This document shows positions 6,063 through 13,735 of a stretch of DNA of 16,951 nucleotides, one piece after another (positions within the stretch are counted from its first letter, which is position 1; each line of letters begins with the position of its first letter). Made by a program: the position numbers and the translations under genes. The notes below the pieces were generated by a model. It made no database searches and was not told where the DNA came from. It was given only the letters and a program-made list of their open reading frames with translations. This DNA is from Clostridium sp. (GTDB taxonomy: Bacteria > Bacillota > Clostridia > Clostridiales > Clostridiaceae). Location of the stretch: contig NZ_JAHAIF010000058.1 in NCBI RefSeq assembly GCF_018372875.1, positions 1 to 16,951 of the forward strand. The letters are read 5' to 3'.

Positions 6063-6935
6063 GTGATTTATACATTAGAAAATTCTAATATAAGTATAAC
6101 AGCAAGCACTTATGGTGGAGAAATCCATTCTTTAAAAAGCAAAAAAGATAATACTGAATACTTATGGAATGGTAATCCAGAATATTGGAAGTATCATGCT
6201 CCTATACTATTTCCTATAGTAGGTAAGGTTAAAGATCTTAAGTACAGAGTTGAAGGAAAAACTTATGAGCTCCCTCAACACGGTCTAGCTAGAATATCTG
6301 AATTTAATCTACTAACTCAAGATAAAGAATCAATAACTTTTGAATTAGTATACTCAGATGATACATTAAAAGTCTATCCTTTTAAGTTCTCTTTGCAAAT
6401 AACTTATACTTTATTAGATAATGGAGTTAAAGTAACTTATACAGTTAAGAATTTAGATGATAAAAATATTCTTTTCTCTATAGGATCTCACCCAGCATTT
6501 ATGTGCCCTATAGAAGAAGGACTTTCATTAAATGATTATTACTTTAAATTTAACGAAAAAGAAAATGCTCCTATTATGTTATTAAACTCTCAAGGATTAT
6601 TTACTGGAGAAACAAAAGATTTCTTAGATAACTCAAATATAATCCCTTTATCTAAGGAATTATTTAAAAATGATGCTTTAGTTTTTAATAGCTTGAAGTC
6701 AAATAAAATATCTATAGAATCAAAAAAGGGTACTAAATCTTTAACTTTAGATTTTACTGGATTTCCTGACCTTGGTCTATGGGCTCCTGTAACAGGTGCT
6801 CCTTTTGTATGTATTGAACCTTGGTATGGTCATGCCGACTTTGCTGACTTTGAAGGCGAATTCAAAGATAAAGATGGCGTTATATCTTTAGAAGTAAACG
6901 GAAAGTTTGAATGTAACTTTATAGTAACAATATAA
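6063..6935 (+). CDS. Aldose 1-epimerase family protein (LacX-like)
   Basis: A 290-residue galactose-mutarotase-fold protein, predicted to interconvert alpha and beta anomers of a sugar or sugar phosphate in the cytoplasm. Family features include YGGEIHSLKSK (17-27), APILFPIVGKV (46-56), ELPQHGLAR (69-77), SIGSHPAFMCP with the expected histidine, and CIEPWYGHAD near the end with the expected glutamate. The layout matches LacX-type proteins; the substrate cannot be read. The start is GTG, supported by AAAGGTGG 7 bases upstream. A TATAAT at 5999-6004 could be its -10, but the -35 is poor. It faces the helicase gene and shares a terminator with it. Confidence 0.88.
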   Translation: MIYTLENSNISITASTYGGEIHSLKSKKDNTEYLWNGNPEYWKYHAPILFPIVGKVKDLKYRVEGKTYELPQHGLARISEFNLLTQDKESITFELVYSDDTLKVYPFKFSLQITYTLLDNGVKVTYTVKNLDDKNILFSIGSHPAFMCPIEEGLSLNDYYFKFNEKENAPIMLLNSQGLFTGETKDFLDNSNIIPLSKELFKNDALVFNSLKSNKISIESKKGTKSLTLDFTGFPDLGLWAPVTGAPFVCIEPWYGHADFADFEGEFKDKDGVISLEVNGKFECNFIVTI

Positions 6936-6937
6936 TT

Positions 6938-6965
6938 AAAAGAGAGTGAAAATCCACTCTCTTTT
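6938..6965. terminator. Bidirectional terminator between epimerase and helicase genes
   Basis: An 11-bp perfect stem AAAAGAGAGTG / CACTCTCTTTT with a 6-base loop, directly after the epimerase stop and overlapping the helicase stop codon. T-rich arms serve both directions. Confidence 0.85.
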
Positions 6966-9252
6966 ACCTTTTTATTATATTCCATTGACTAGGTAATAAC
7001 TCTGAATAAGTTCTACTTAAATATCTATCATCTATTAATAATATTCTTCCTTTATCCTCTTCAGTCCTTATCACTCTACCCACAGCCTGCATTACTTTAT
7101 TTATTCCGGGATATATATATGAGAAGGCCTCTCCATTATTATTATAGTATTCCTTTATCAATTCCCTTTCTAAACTTATCTTAGGGTATCCCACTCCAAC
7201 TATAACTGCTCCAATTAATTTTTCTCCTGGAAGGTCTACACCTTCTGAAAAACTACCTCCCATTACACATAGGGCAATATTATTTCTACCACCTGAAAAT
7301 TCATTTAAAAACTTTTCTTTTGCCTCTTCATCCATGTCTCCAGATTGAATCATTAATCTATCTAAACTTATGCATTCCTTTAAAAAATCATAAGCCTTAT
7401 ACATATATTCATACGAAGGAAAGAAAACCATATAATTTCCCTCTACCTCTCTTACAAACTTATTTATTTCATTGCATATCCTAGGAAGAGTACGCTCTCT
7501 CTGTTTATATCTTGTATTTCCAGCATATAAATATACTTCTAAGTTTTCTTTAGGAAATGGTGAGCTTAATCTTATTCTATAATCATCACTACTTCCCCCT
7601 AGGGATTTAATAAAATAGTGAAATGGTTCTAAGGTTGCTGAAAAAAATATACTTGCTTTAACTTTATCCACAATTCCTTTTATTTTTTCAGAAGGATTTA
7701 CACAATATATGCACAATTCCACATCATCATTTTTTAATTCTATATAAGTAAAGTATTCCTCTCCATATAATTCTGATATGGTTAAAAACTTACTACAATC
7801 GAAATATAACTCTAATAAATCTTCATTAAAGGAATATTTATCTCCCTGGGTTAAAAACTCATCAGCTTCCTTCATAAGGCTTCTTAATAACTTATATATT
7901 TCTTTAGGCTCATCCTTTGTATAGTAATATCCTTTGTCTTCCGATTCGCATATCCTTTTTTCTTCTATAAAAAAACTATTTATTTTATTTAAAGCTTTAT
8001 ACAATGTAGGACACTTTCCTTTGGTCTCTTTTCTTAATTGCATAAATTTGCTTTTTAATAATCTTGCAGTATACATATCTCTTCCTCTATCTACAAGATT
8101 ATGCGACTCATCAATTAATAATATATTATCTTTTCCAGCTTCATCTAGAACTCTTCTTAAATAAACCCTTAGATCAAATATATAATTATAATCACATATT
8201 ACCCCATCGCTCCAGTTTATAAGATCTAAAGCTAGTTCAAAGGGACATACTTCATACTTTTCCCCAAATTCACAAAGTATTTCCCTGGAAATTGAATATT
8301 CACTCATTAATATAGCATATATAACATTTTTCACCTTATCATAATACCCTCTAGCATAAATACAATCATCAGGATTACAACTAACCTTATCATTAATACA
8401 TATTTTTTCCTTAGCAACTAATGTTACTGTTCTATAAATTAGGCCCTTATCTCTAAGCTTCTCTAAGGTTTCTTCTGCAACTTTTCTATTAACATTCTTT
8501 GCTGTAAGATAAAAAATTCTTTCCCCAAGCCCTTCCCCAACAGCTTTAATTGCAGGGAAAATAGTAGATACAGTTTTTCCTATTCCTGTAGGCGCTTGTG
8601 CAAAAATTTTATTACCTTCTTTTATGGTACTATACCAAGACTTTGCTAATTCTAGTTGCCCTTTTCTATACTTATCAAATGGGAACTGTAAATTCTTTAT
8701 ACTCTTATTTCTTTTTTTCTTATGATTATAATCAAGTTCTGCATATTGATGATATGACTTAACCATACTAATTAGAAAATCATATAATTGTTTAATTGAG
8801 TAGTTTTTCCTGAAGGACTTCACCTCATTAGTATCAAGATTATAATAACTTAGCTGTACATATATGTTATCTATATCACGCTCTTTACACAGCATATATC
8901 CATATAATTTTGCTTGTGCCCAATGCAGTACATTATAATCTTCCTCTATCTCATACAAAGGCTTATATGTCGATTTTATCTCCTCTACTATTAAATCATT
9001 TCCTTCAGCAATAATTCCATCGCATCTACCTTCTAAATCAAGAATAAATATATCCATATCAATATTAAGTTTTAAAAATACTTCTTTTTCGTAATTTTTA
9101 TACACTTCAGCATTACTTTTTTGAAGTTTTTGATGAGCTTTTACTCCTTCAATAGCTCTTGCATTAGAAGTAAATCTATTATCTAAACTTCCAGAACTTA
9201 AAACAAGTTCTACAAATTCTCGTACAGATTTCTTCAGTACTCTAACCTGCAT
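6964..9252 (-). CDS. PD-(D/E)XK nuclease-XPD/DinG-type iron-sulfur helicase fusion
   Basis: A 762-residue two-part DNA-processing protein. Residues about 40-170 look like a Cas4/RecB-type PD-(D/E)XK nuclease: GRCDGII with D78, EEIKST with E91-x-K93, and QAKLYGY with Q113 and Y117. From about 188 onward it is an SF2 helicase of the XPD/DinG group: Walker A APTGIGKT (220-227), DESH box (381-384), motif III FFSATLEP (536-543), GGSFSEGVDLPG (665-676) and motif VI QAVGRVIRT (722-730). Cysteines C285, C292, C297 and C327 or C336 between motifs I and II suit the XPD 4Fe-4S cluster. A 5'-3' polarity is expected from the family. A role in repair or replication-intermediate processing is inferred. The RBS is weak (AGAAGAG), and the gene stands alone after a terminator. 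Confidence 0.88.
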   Translation of the reverse strand: MQVRVLKKSVREFVELVLSSGSLDNRFTSNARAIEGVKAHQKLQKSNAEVYKNYEKEVFLKLNIDMDIFILDLEGRCDGIIAEGNDLIVEEIKSTYKPLYEIEEDYNVLHWAQAKLYGYMLCKERDIDNIYVQLSYYNLDTNEVKSFRKNYSIKQLYDFLISMVKSYHQYAELDYNHKKKRNKSIKNLQFPFDKYRKGQLELAKSWYSTIKEGNKIFAQAPTGIGKTVSTIFPAIKAVGEGLGERIFYLTAKNVNRKVAEETLEKLRDKGLIYRTVTLVAKEKICINDKVSCNPDDCIYARGYYDKVKNVIYAILMSEYSISREILCEFGEKYEVCPFELALDLINWSDGVICDYNYIFDLRVYLRRVLDEAGKDNILLIDESHNLVDRGRDMYTARLLKSKFMQLRKETKGKCPTLYKALNKINSFFIEEKRICESEDKGYYYTKDEPKEIYKLLRSLMKEADEFLTQGDKYSFNEDLLELYFDCSKFLTISELYGEEYFTYIELKNDDVELCIYCVNPSEKIKGIVDKVKASIFFSATLEPFHYFIKSLGGSSDDYRIRLSSPFPKENLEVYLYAGNTRYKQRERTLPRICNEINKFVREVEGNYMVFFPSYEYMYKAYDFLKECISLDRLMIQSGDMDEEAKEKFLNEFSGGRNNIALCVMGGSFSEGVDLPGEKLIGAVIVGVGYPKISLERELIKEYYNNNGEAFSYIYPGINKVMQAVGRVIRTEEDKGRILLIDDRYLSRTYSELLPSQWNIIKR

Positions 9253-9308
9253 ACAATCAACTCTTCTATCTTTAATATTATTTATAATTAAGTCTAAAGA
9301 ATAAAAAA

Positions 9309-9328
9309 AGGAGAAATATAATTCTCCT
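9309..9328 (-). terminator. Terminator after the DUF1836 gene
   Basis: AGGAGAA / TTCTCCT with a 6-base loop, followed leftward by CTTTTTTTAT. The right arm overlaps the stop codon of the DUF1836 gene. Confidence 0.8.
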
Positions 9329-9917
9329 ATTCTGCATCGTATTCTGTTGCTATCTTTTGAACTAGCTTCTTTATAACGCTAGCCTGTGCTATTAATGATA
9401 TTACTAATATGAATACTCTAATTCTATCTTCATCTTTCTCTTGAAGATCAAAATTCTTCATTATTTCATCAAGCTTTTCCTCATCCCCTATTGGATTAGA
9501 TAAAAATGAATCATAGCTTTCTTTTTGAATTTCTACGAATATCTTATACGCTGTTTCCCATGAAATTATATCATCATTTCTATCATTTATTTCATTAAAA
9601 GCTAAACTGAATACCTTTTTTATTTCCTCTGTTGTCAATACAGGTCTCATGTAACTTAATAACACTAATTGCACTAAATGTAACTTAGTATATCCTCTTT
9701 TTTTACCATCCTCAGGTTTAGTAATAACTTCACTCTTTATATAATTTTGAACGATGTTATTTGTATATTTATCTTCAGTAAATTTATCATTAAGAAAGTC
9801 AATTACTTGAGATAAAAATAAATCATATTGTGGTAAATCATTGTATGATATTAAACTATTTTTAGACATCTCTTCTGCCAGAGTCTTTATATAATCTGAA
9901 TCTATCTTTTTATTCAT
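9327..9917 (-). CDS. DUF1836 domain protein
   Basis: A 196-residue, mostly helical soluble protein. The segment LPQYDLFLSQVIDFLNDKF, followed by YTNNIVQNYIKS and YTKLHLVQLVLLSYMRPVLT, matches my memory of the DUF1836 family, in which the YT-N-xV-NYxK pattern resembles a MerR-like winged helix. A DNA-binding role is plausible but not shown. The frame stays open to a GTG 12 bases further upstream, but that GTG lies inside the ribosome binding site AAAGGTGG, so the ATG at 9917 is the real start. It has its own SigA promoter (9954-9982) and terminator, and it diverges from abrB across a long regulatory gap. Confidence 0.75.
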   Translation of the reverse strand: MNKKIDSDYIKTLAEEMSKNSLISYNDLPQYDLFLSQVIDFLNDKFTEDKYTNNIVQNYIKSEVITKPEDGKKRGYTKLHLVQLVLLSYMRPVLTTEEIKKVFSLAFNEINDRNDDIISWETAYKIFVEIQKESYDSFLSNPIGDEEKLDEIMKNFDLQEKDEDRIRVFILVISLIAQASVIKKLVQKIATEYDAE

Positions 9918-9953
9918 ACTTACTTCCACCTTTAACTTTTATTATCCAAATAT

Positions 9954-9982
9954 ATTATATAGTATGCAAAAACTTATTACAA
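9954..9982 (-). promoter_or_regulatory. SigA promoter of the DUF1836 gene
   Basis: Minus strand TTGTAA (complement of 9977-9982), 17-base spacer, TATAAT (complement of 9954-9959). The start would be near 9947, about 30 bases ahead of the ATG. Confidence 0.7.
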
Positions 9983-10060
9983 GTTACTTTTAGCATTATA
10001 ATATATATTTTTAGTATTTTCATAACTTATAAATTTAATTCATATTATAGTTATTATTTC

Positions 10061-10067
10061 TTCGACA
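10061..10067 (-). promoter_or_regulatory. Spo0A box match upstream of abrB
   Basis: TTCGACA on the plus strand is an exact 0A box (TGTCGAA) on the minus strand. It sits about 170 bases upstream of the distal abrB promoter and 80 bases upstream of the DUF1836 promoter -35. Confidence 0.4.
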
Positions 10068-10237
10068 TTATATTATATTAATTCGGCATATTTGACAATT
10101 ACTAATTAACATTTTTTGTTTATTTTTTTCTCTTTTTTTTTCAATTTTAGTTATACGTTTTCTTATCAACCTCTAAAAACAAGAGGACAAGCCATTTGTA
10201 AGAAAAATATTTATTTTCATTTTTTAATTGTAAAGTA

Positions 10238-10266
10238 TTGACAATTTATTTTTATGGTAGTATATT
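10238..10266 (+). promoter_or_regulatory. Distal abrB promoter (P1)
   Basis: TTGACA (10238-10243), 17-base spacer, TATATT (10261-10266), giving a start near 10273 and a leader of about 130 bases. The -35 sits inside an AATTGT/ACAATT inverted repeat (10226-10246). Confidence 0.75.
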
Positions 10267-10328
10267 CTATTTATAACATACTTTTAGATAGAATTTTGTA
10301 ATTTATGAAAATAATTTTGATTTTTTGG

Positions 10329-10357
10329 TTGACTTTAAATTACAATTTTGGTAACAT
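10329..10357 (+). promoter_or_regulatory. Possible proximal abrB promoter (P2)
   Basis: TTGACT (10329-10334), 17-base spacer, TAACAT (10352-10357). The -10 is weaker than that of P1. The predicted start (about 10364) falls immediately before the tandem 0A-like site. Confidence 0.45.
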
Positions 10358-10369
10358 AACATAGTAAAA

Positions 10370-10386
10370 TGTCGAAAGATGCGAAA
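10370..10386 (+). promoter_or_regulatory. Tandem Spo0A-box-like operator at abrB
   Basis: TGTCGAA (10370-10376, exact 0A box) is followed after AGA by TGCGAAA (10380-10386), an imperfect second box. This resembles the paired 0A boxes downstream of the B. subtilis abrB P2 start, where phosphorylated Spo0A represses. Repression of abrB at the onset of sporulation is the inferred role. Confidence 0.55.
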
Positions 10387-10404
10387 TTAAGGAGGAAAAC
10401 TTTT

Positions 10405-10650
10405 ATGAAATCAACAGGTGTAGTAAGAAGAGTAGATGAACTAGGAAGAATAGTAATTCCTATAGAATTAAGAAGAACATTAGATATAGCTGAAAAAGAC
10501 GCTTTAGAAATATATGTTGACGGTGAACAAATTATATTAAAGAAATACGAACCAGCTTGTATTTTCTGTGGCGATGCTAGAGATGTTATAAACTATAAAG
10601 GTAAAAACATTTGTAAAAAGTGTTTAGAAGAAATAAGAAACAATAAGTAA
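10405..10650 (+). CDS. abrB: AbrB-type transition-state regulator
   Basis: An 81-residue DNA-binding protein of the AbrB/SpoVT swapped-hairpin family, which controls transition-state and sporulation genes. The N-terminal domain MKSTGVVRRVDELGRIVIPI with ELRRTLDI and YVDGEQIILKKYEP (to about 50) is close to other clostridial AbrB proteins. The C-terminal part carries C52-x2-C55 and C70-x2-C73, a zinc-knuckle pattern absent from B. subtilis AbrB, which has a different C-terminal domain. The frame stays open to an ATG at 10369, but AAGGAGG at 10389-10395 places the start at 10405. Expression is probably from P1/P2 and repressed by Spo0A. It converges with rsmI, as in Bacillus. Confidence 0.93.
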   Translation: MKSTGVVRRVDELGRIVIPIELRRTLDIAEKDALEIYVDGEQIILKKYEPACIFCGDARDVINYKGKNICKKCLEEIRNNK

Positions 10651-10657
10651 TAATATA

Positions 10658-10716
10658 GAGAGATTTCCCCAAAATCTCTCATTTAGAAAGACCTCTATCC
10701 CCAGAGGTCTTTTTTT
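10658..10716 (+). terminator. abrB terminator: two consecutive hairpins
   Basis: The first hairpin (GAGAGATTT / AAATCTCTC, 10658-10680) has no T-run. The second (AAAGACCTCT / AGAGGTCTTT, 10687-10712) is followed by TTTT and is the functional rightward terminator. Leftward it lacks a T-run, so its effect on rsmI is uncertain. Confidence 0.8.
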
Positions 10717-10718
10717 AT

Positions 10719-11564
10719 TTAAATATCTGTGGAATGCTTATATATCTCTCCCTTAGGAACATTTCTATCTTTAGCAACTAACTTAATTGCATCCTTTTTA
10801 CTAGAACCATTTTCTATGTAATATAATATATGCTCTCTTATAGTTAGATTCTCCCACTTCTTTCTATTCTCTTCTTCTATCATTTCTTGCTGTTTACCTT
10901 CAATAACTAAAACAAATTCTCCCTTTATAGTTCTTTCTTCAAAAGTTTGAATAACTTCCTCTATACTTCCTCTAACTATCTCTTCATGTAATTTCGTCAA
11001 TTCTCTACATACAGCTATCTTTCTATTACCAAGATTATTGTATATTAAATCTAATGTTGATAACAATCTATGTGGAGATTCATATATTATTATGGATTCC
11101 TTAACATCTTTTATCTCTTCAAGAAGTATCTTTCGTTCTTTAGTTTCTCTTGGAATGAATCCTCTAAAGATAAACTTTGTCGTATCTAGCCCTGAATAAA
11201 CTAATGCAGTTGTTATTGCTGTAGCTCCTGGTAACACTTCAAATGGAATTTGTTTTTCAATACACCTACTTACAATAATAGCTCCTGGATCAGATATTCC
11301 TGGCGTTCCTGCATCTGTAACTAATGCTATATTCTCTCCTCTTTCTAATCTATCTATAATTTCTTCACTTTTTCCTTGTTCATTATGTTGATGATAGCTA
11401 ATCAAGGTTTTCTTTATTTCAAAATGATTTAATAGCTTTAATGATTGTCTAGTATCTTCTGCCGCTATAATATCTACAAACTTTAATACATCTAAAGCTC
11501 TTAATGTTATATCTTTTAAATTCCCTATCGGTGTAGGAACTAAAAAAAGCTTTCCTATTGTCAT
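10719..11564 (-). CDS. rsmI: 16S rRNA (cytidine-1402-2'-O)-methyltransferase
   Basis: RsmI 2'-O-methylates C1402 in the decoding centre of 16S rRNA using S-adenosylmethionine. The 281-residue protein has the tetrapyrrole-methylase fold motifs in order: LVPTPIGNLKDIT (8-20), AAEDTRQS (34-41), ALVTDAGTPGISDPGA (80-95) and EVLPGATAITTAL (about 108-120). The C-terminal helical tail, rich in basic residues, is also usual. The start overlaps the trmN6 stop by one base (TAATG), with GGAG about 10 bases upstream, so translation is probably coupled. In B. subtilis the pair yabB and yabC flanks yazA; yazA is absent here. Confidence 0.95.
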   Translation of the reverse strand: MTIGKLFLVPTPIGNLKDITLRALDVLKFVDIIAAEDTRQSLKLLNHFEIKKTLISYHQHNEQGKSEEIIDRLERGENIALVTDAGTPGISDPGAIIVSRCIEKQIPFEVLPGATAITTALVYSGLDTTKFIFRGFIPRETKERKILLEEIKDVKESIIIYESPHRLLSTLDLIYNNLGNRKIAVCRELTKLHEEIVRGSIEEVIQTFEERTIKGEFVLVIEGKQQEMIEEENRKKWENLTIREHILYYIENGSSKKDAIKLVAKDRNVPKGEIYKHSTDI

Positions 11565-12319
11565 TACACTTCACTCCTTCCGTAAATTCTATTAATCTCA
11601 TCACTATATTCACCCTTATCATTGTATACATATAATGATTCTTCCCACTTTAAAAAGCTTCCACCATCCCTTTGTCCTTCAATAAGAACAATATTAGGTG
11701 CTTTTTTAGTATTAGGATGAACCATCCTTACTCTCTTTGGTTCTATCTTATACTTCCTCATTAAAACCATTATATCTGCCAATCTTTCTGGTCTATGTAC
11801 CATATACATCCTTCCATTATCTTTAAGCAATGTCCTAGCTGCCTTAATAACATCTTCTAAAGTACACATTACTTCATGTCTAGCTATAGCTAACTTGTCT
11901 GATGGATTTACTATACCTCCATTATTAATCTTATATGGTGGATTTACTGTTAGCACATCAAACCTTCCAATACTCTTTAAGAAATCTATATCTTTAAGAT
12001 CTCTACTATATACTTTTATTTTATCTTCCAATGAATTTAACTTTACACTTCTCTCTGCCATATCAGCCATATCATTTTGTATTTCTAAAGCTACAACCTC
12101 TTCTGGATTATATTTTCCCACTAATAAAAAGGGAATTATACCAGTTCCTGAACATAAATCTATAACCCTATGTCTGCTCTTTACTCTTGAAAAATCAGAT
12201 AATAAAACAGCATCAACGCCAAATCTAAAAGCATCTTTCTTTTGAATTAGTTTTAATCCTTTTAATTGTAAATCATCTATGGACTCATCATTTAACACAA
12301 CTTTATCTAAATCACTCAT
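11564..12319 (-). CDS. trmN6: tRNA1(Val) (adenine-37-N6)-methyltransferase
   Basis: A 251-residue class I methyltransferase of the TrmN6/YabB group, which methylates A37 next to the anticodon. It shows the S-adenosylmethionine loop DLCSGTGIIPFLL (54-66), the acidic ribose contact ALEI (77-80) and the N6-adenine catalytic motif NPPY (126-129). The N-terminal segment QKKDAFRFGVDAVLLSDF is also typical of the family. The start follows AGAGAGG by 8 bases. It heads a two-gene leftward operon with rsmI under the promoter at 12350-12378. Confidence 0.92.
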   Translation of the reverse strand: MSDLDKVVLNDESIDDLQLKGLKLIQKKDAFRFGVDAVLLSDFSRVKSRHRVIDLCSGTGIIPFLLVGKYNPEEVVALEIQNDMADMAERSVKLNSLEDKIKVYSRDLKDIDFLKSIGRFDVLTVNPPYKINNGGIVNPSDKLAIARHEVMCTLEDVIKAARTLLKDNGRMYMVHRPERLADIMVLMRKYKIEPKRVRMVHPNTKKAPNIVLIEGQRDGGSFLKWEESLYVYNDKGEYSDEINRIYGRSEV

Positions 12320-12349
12320 TTTAAAACCTCTCTAAAAAATATCCATACC

Positions 12350-12378
12350 ATTATACATTAATATCAATTTATTCACAA
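12350..12378 (-). promoter_or_regulatory. SigA promoter of trmN6-rsmI
   Basis: Minus strand TTGTGA (complement of 12373-12378), 17-base spacer with TG just before the -10, TATAAT (complement of 12350-12355). The start would be near 12343, about 25 bases ahead of the ATG. Confidence 0.7.
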
Positions 12379-12440
12379 ACTAAATTGATAAAGCTACAAT
12401 TTAACTATAAAATCTTAACTTTTACATTCTTATGTCTACA

Positions 12441-12469
12441 AAAAAAGAGAGCAAAACTTTGCCCTCTTT
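12441..12469 (-). terminator. Terminator after the NlpC/P60 gene
   Basis: AAAGAG-A-GCAA / TTGC-C-CTCTTT with one internal mismatch and a 4-base loop; leftward it ends in a T-run (complement of 12439-12446). Confidence 0.75.
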
Positions 12470-12474
12470 CATTA

Positions 12475-13707
12475 TTAATTCAATATTCTTCTAGCTCTCC
12501 AGAAACCATACATAGGTATAACTTCTACATTCTTACCTGGTTTAGGTGCATGTATCATCTTACCATCACCTACATAAATACCTACATGGTCAGCATGTGG
12601 GAATACTAAGTCTCCAGGTTGTAATTCAGATCTAGAAACTTCTCTTCCTGCATATATTTGATTTCTTGTAGTTCTTCCTATATTTATTCCTGCTGCATTT
12701 CTATAAACATAAGATGTAAATCCAGAACAGTCAAAGGAATTAGGGCCAGTAGCGCCCCAAACATAAGGCTTTCCAATATGCTTGTACGCTTCATTTAATA
12801 TAGCTGATGCACTACCAGTTACAGTAGAACCATTTCCTCTATTAGGTGCATTAGCCGCAGCTTCTTCTGCTTTTTTCTTCTCAATTAACTTCTTAGCATT
12901 TTCTATTGCGTCTACTACCTCAGAATCTACTGTAGGGCTCTTAAGTTGTCCCTTTCTTAAAGCTCTTAATTGAAAAACTGCATTTTCTAAGCTTTGTCTT
13001 GAACTACTAGAATCATAACAAATACTAACTAATCCCTTTACTATTTCTCTTTCAAGGTCTGCTAAGTAAAGTCTATCAAACTCTTTTTGTTCACTTTCTG
13101 CTTGATCTATTAACACTTGTTGCTCATCTTTTTTAGCTTCAAAATCTTGTAGTTTCTTTTGTATATCCTCATTTATCTTCTTTATCTCTTCGCCCTTAAC
13201 TTCTAAAGACTTAACCTTTTCATCAAGTTGTTCTTGCTTTTCTAATAGCTCTTCAACAACCTGTTGATCAAGTTTAACTAATCTAGAAGCAGAATCTATC
13301 TTAGTTATTAAATCACTAAAGCTTTCTGCAGAGAAAATTAGTGATATGTAGCTAGTTTGTCCACCTGACTTATATAGCTCTCTTAATCTTTTACCTAATA
13401 GTTCTTCTTGGTCAGCTATATCTTCTTTTGCTTGCTCTATTTCTTTATTTGCATTATCTATTTCTCTATTTATATTTGAAATTTCATTCTTATTACTATT
13501 TATCTTCTCTACTAGTGGAACTATTTGATTATCTAGAACTTGAATTTGTCTATCGATTTCATTAATTTTTTTAGTTAGCTCTTCATACTTCTGTCTAGCT
13601 TCCTGCACTTGTCCACTATCAGGAGTAGCACTTACTGCCATATGCGGTCCTATTAATGTAATCGCCATTATACCTGCAACAATTGCAGATAAAACCTTTT
13701 TTTTCAT
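12475..13707 (-). CDS. Secreted coiled-coil NlpC/P60 peptidoglycan hydrolase
   Basis: A 410-residue exported cell-wall hydrolase. Residues 1-27 form a signal peptide (MKKK, hydrophobic core, cleavage after AVSA). Residues about 33-230 form long charged coiled coils of the PcsB/CwlO type, likely the regulatory part that contacts FtsEX or the membrane; that partner is inferred from family. A linker rich in Glu, Ala, Gly and Asn (280-300) leads to the NlpC/P60 domain (about 300-410) with C327 in DCSGF, H374 in HADHVGIYVG and H386 in MIHAP as the catalytic set. It should cut D-Glu to diamino-acid bonds in stem peptides. The only Shine-Dalgarno lies about 23 bases from the ATG with a hairpin between. 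It stands alone with its own promoter and terminator. Confidence 0.93.
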   Translation of the reverse strand: MKKKVLSAIVAGIMAITLIGPHMAVSATPDSGQVQEARQKYEELTKKINEIDRQIQVLDNQIVPLVEKINSNKNEISNINREIDNANKEIEQAKEDIADQEELLGKRLRELYKSGGQTSYISLIFSAESFSDLITKIDSASRLVKLDQQVVEELLEKQEQLDEKVKSLEVKGEEIKKINEDIQKKLQDFEAKKDEQQVLIDQAESEQKEFDRLYLADLEREIVKGLVSICYDSSSSRQSLENAVFQLRALRKGQLKSPTVDSEVVDAIENAKKLIEKKKAEEAAANAPNRGNGSTVTGSASAILNEAYKHIGKPYVWGATGPNSFDCSGFTSYVYRNAAGINIGRTTRNQIYAGREVSRSELQPGDLVFPHADHVGIYVGDGKMIHAPKPGKNVEVIPMYGFWRARRILN

Positions 13708-13713
13708 TATATG

Positions 13714-13735
13714 TGGTCGTTTTGACCATCCCTCC
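13714..13735 (-). promoter_or_regulatory. Distant Shine-Dalgarno with intervening hairpin (nlpC leader)
   Basis: GGAGGG (complement of 13730-13735) is the only good ribosome binding site, but it lies about 22 bases from the ATG at 13707. Between them TGGTC and GACCA (13714-13718, 13724-13728) can form a 5-bp hairpin with a 5-base loop. When folded, the effective spacing falls to about 7-8 bases. Confidence 0.55.

Larger units (their letters stand above)
9918..10404. other. Regulatory gap between DUF1836 gene and abrB
   Basis: This non-coding stretch of nearly 490 bases holds the leftward DUF1836 promoter, two candidate abrB promoters, a Spo0A-box match in the middle (TTCGACA, 10061-10067), a tandem 0A-like site next to the abrB RBS, a T-rich tract (about 10109-10145) and a small CCTCT/AGAGG hairpin (10170-10186). 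No gene was found. Confidence 0.75.

Noticed and set aside
7934..8164. Plus-strand open frame inside the helicase gene
   Set aside because: Antisense to conserved helicase sequence; low-complexity translation without RBS.
9918..9929. GTG start adding four residues to the DUF1836 protein
   Set aside because: The GTG is part of the AAAGGTGG ribosome binding site of the ATG at 9917.
10369..10404. Upstream ATG adding 12 residues to AbrB
   Set aside because: The AAGGAGG lies inside this extension, and AbrB proteins begin with MKSTGVVRR; the DNA is better read as an operator.
11449..12973. Several short open frames over rsmI, trmN6 and the NlpC/P60 gene (11449-11631, 11895-12245, 12385-12609, 12782-12973)
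   Set aside because: All overlap well-supported genes in other frames and show no RBS or family match.
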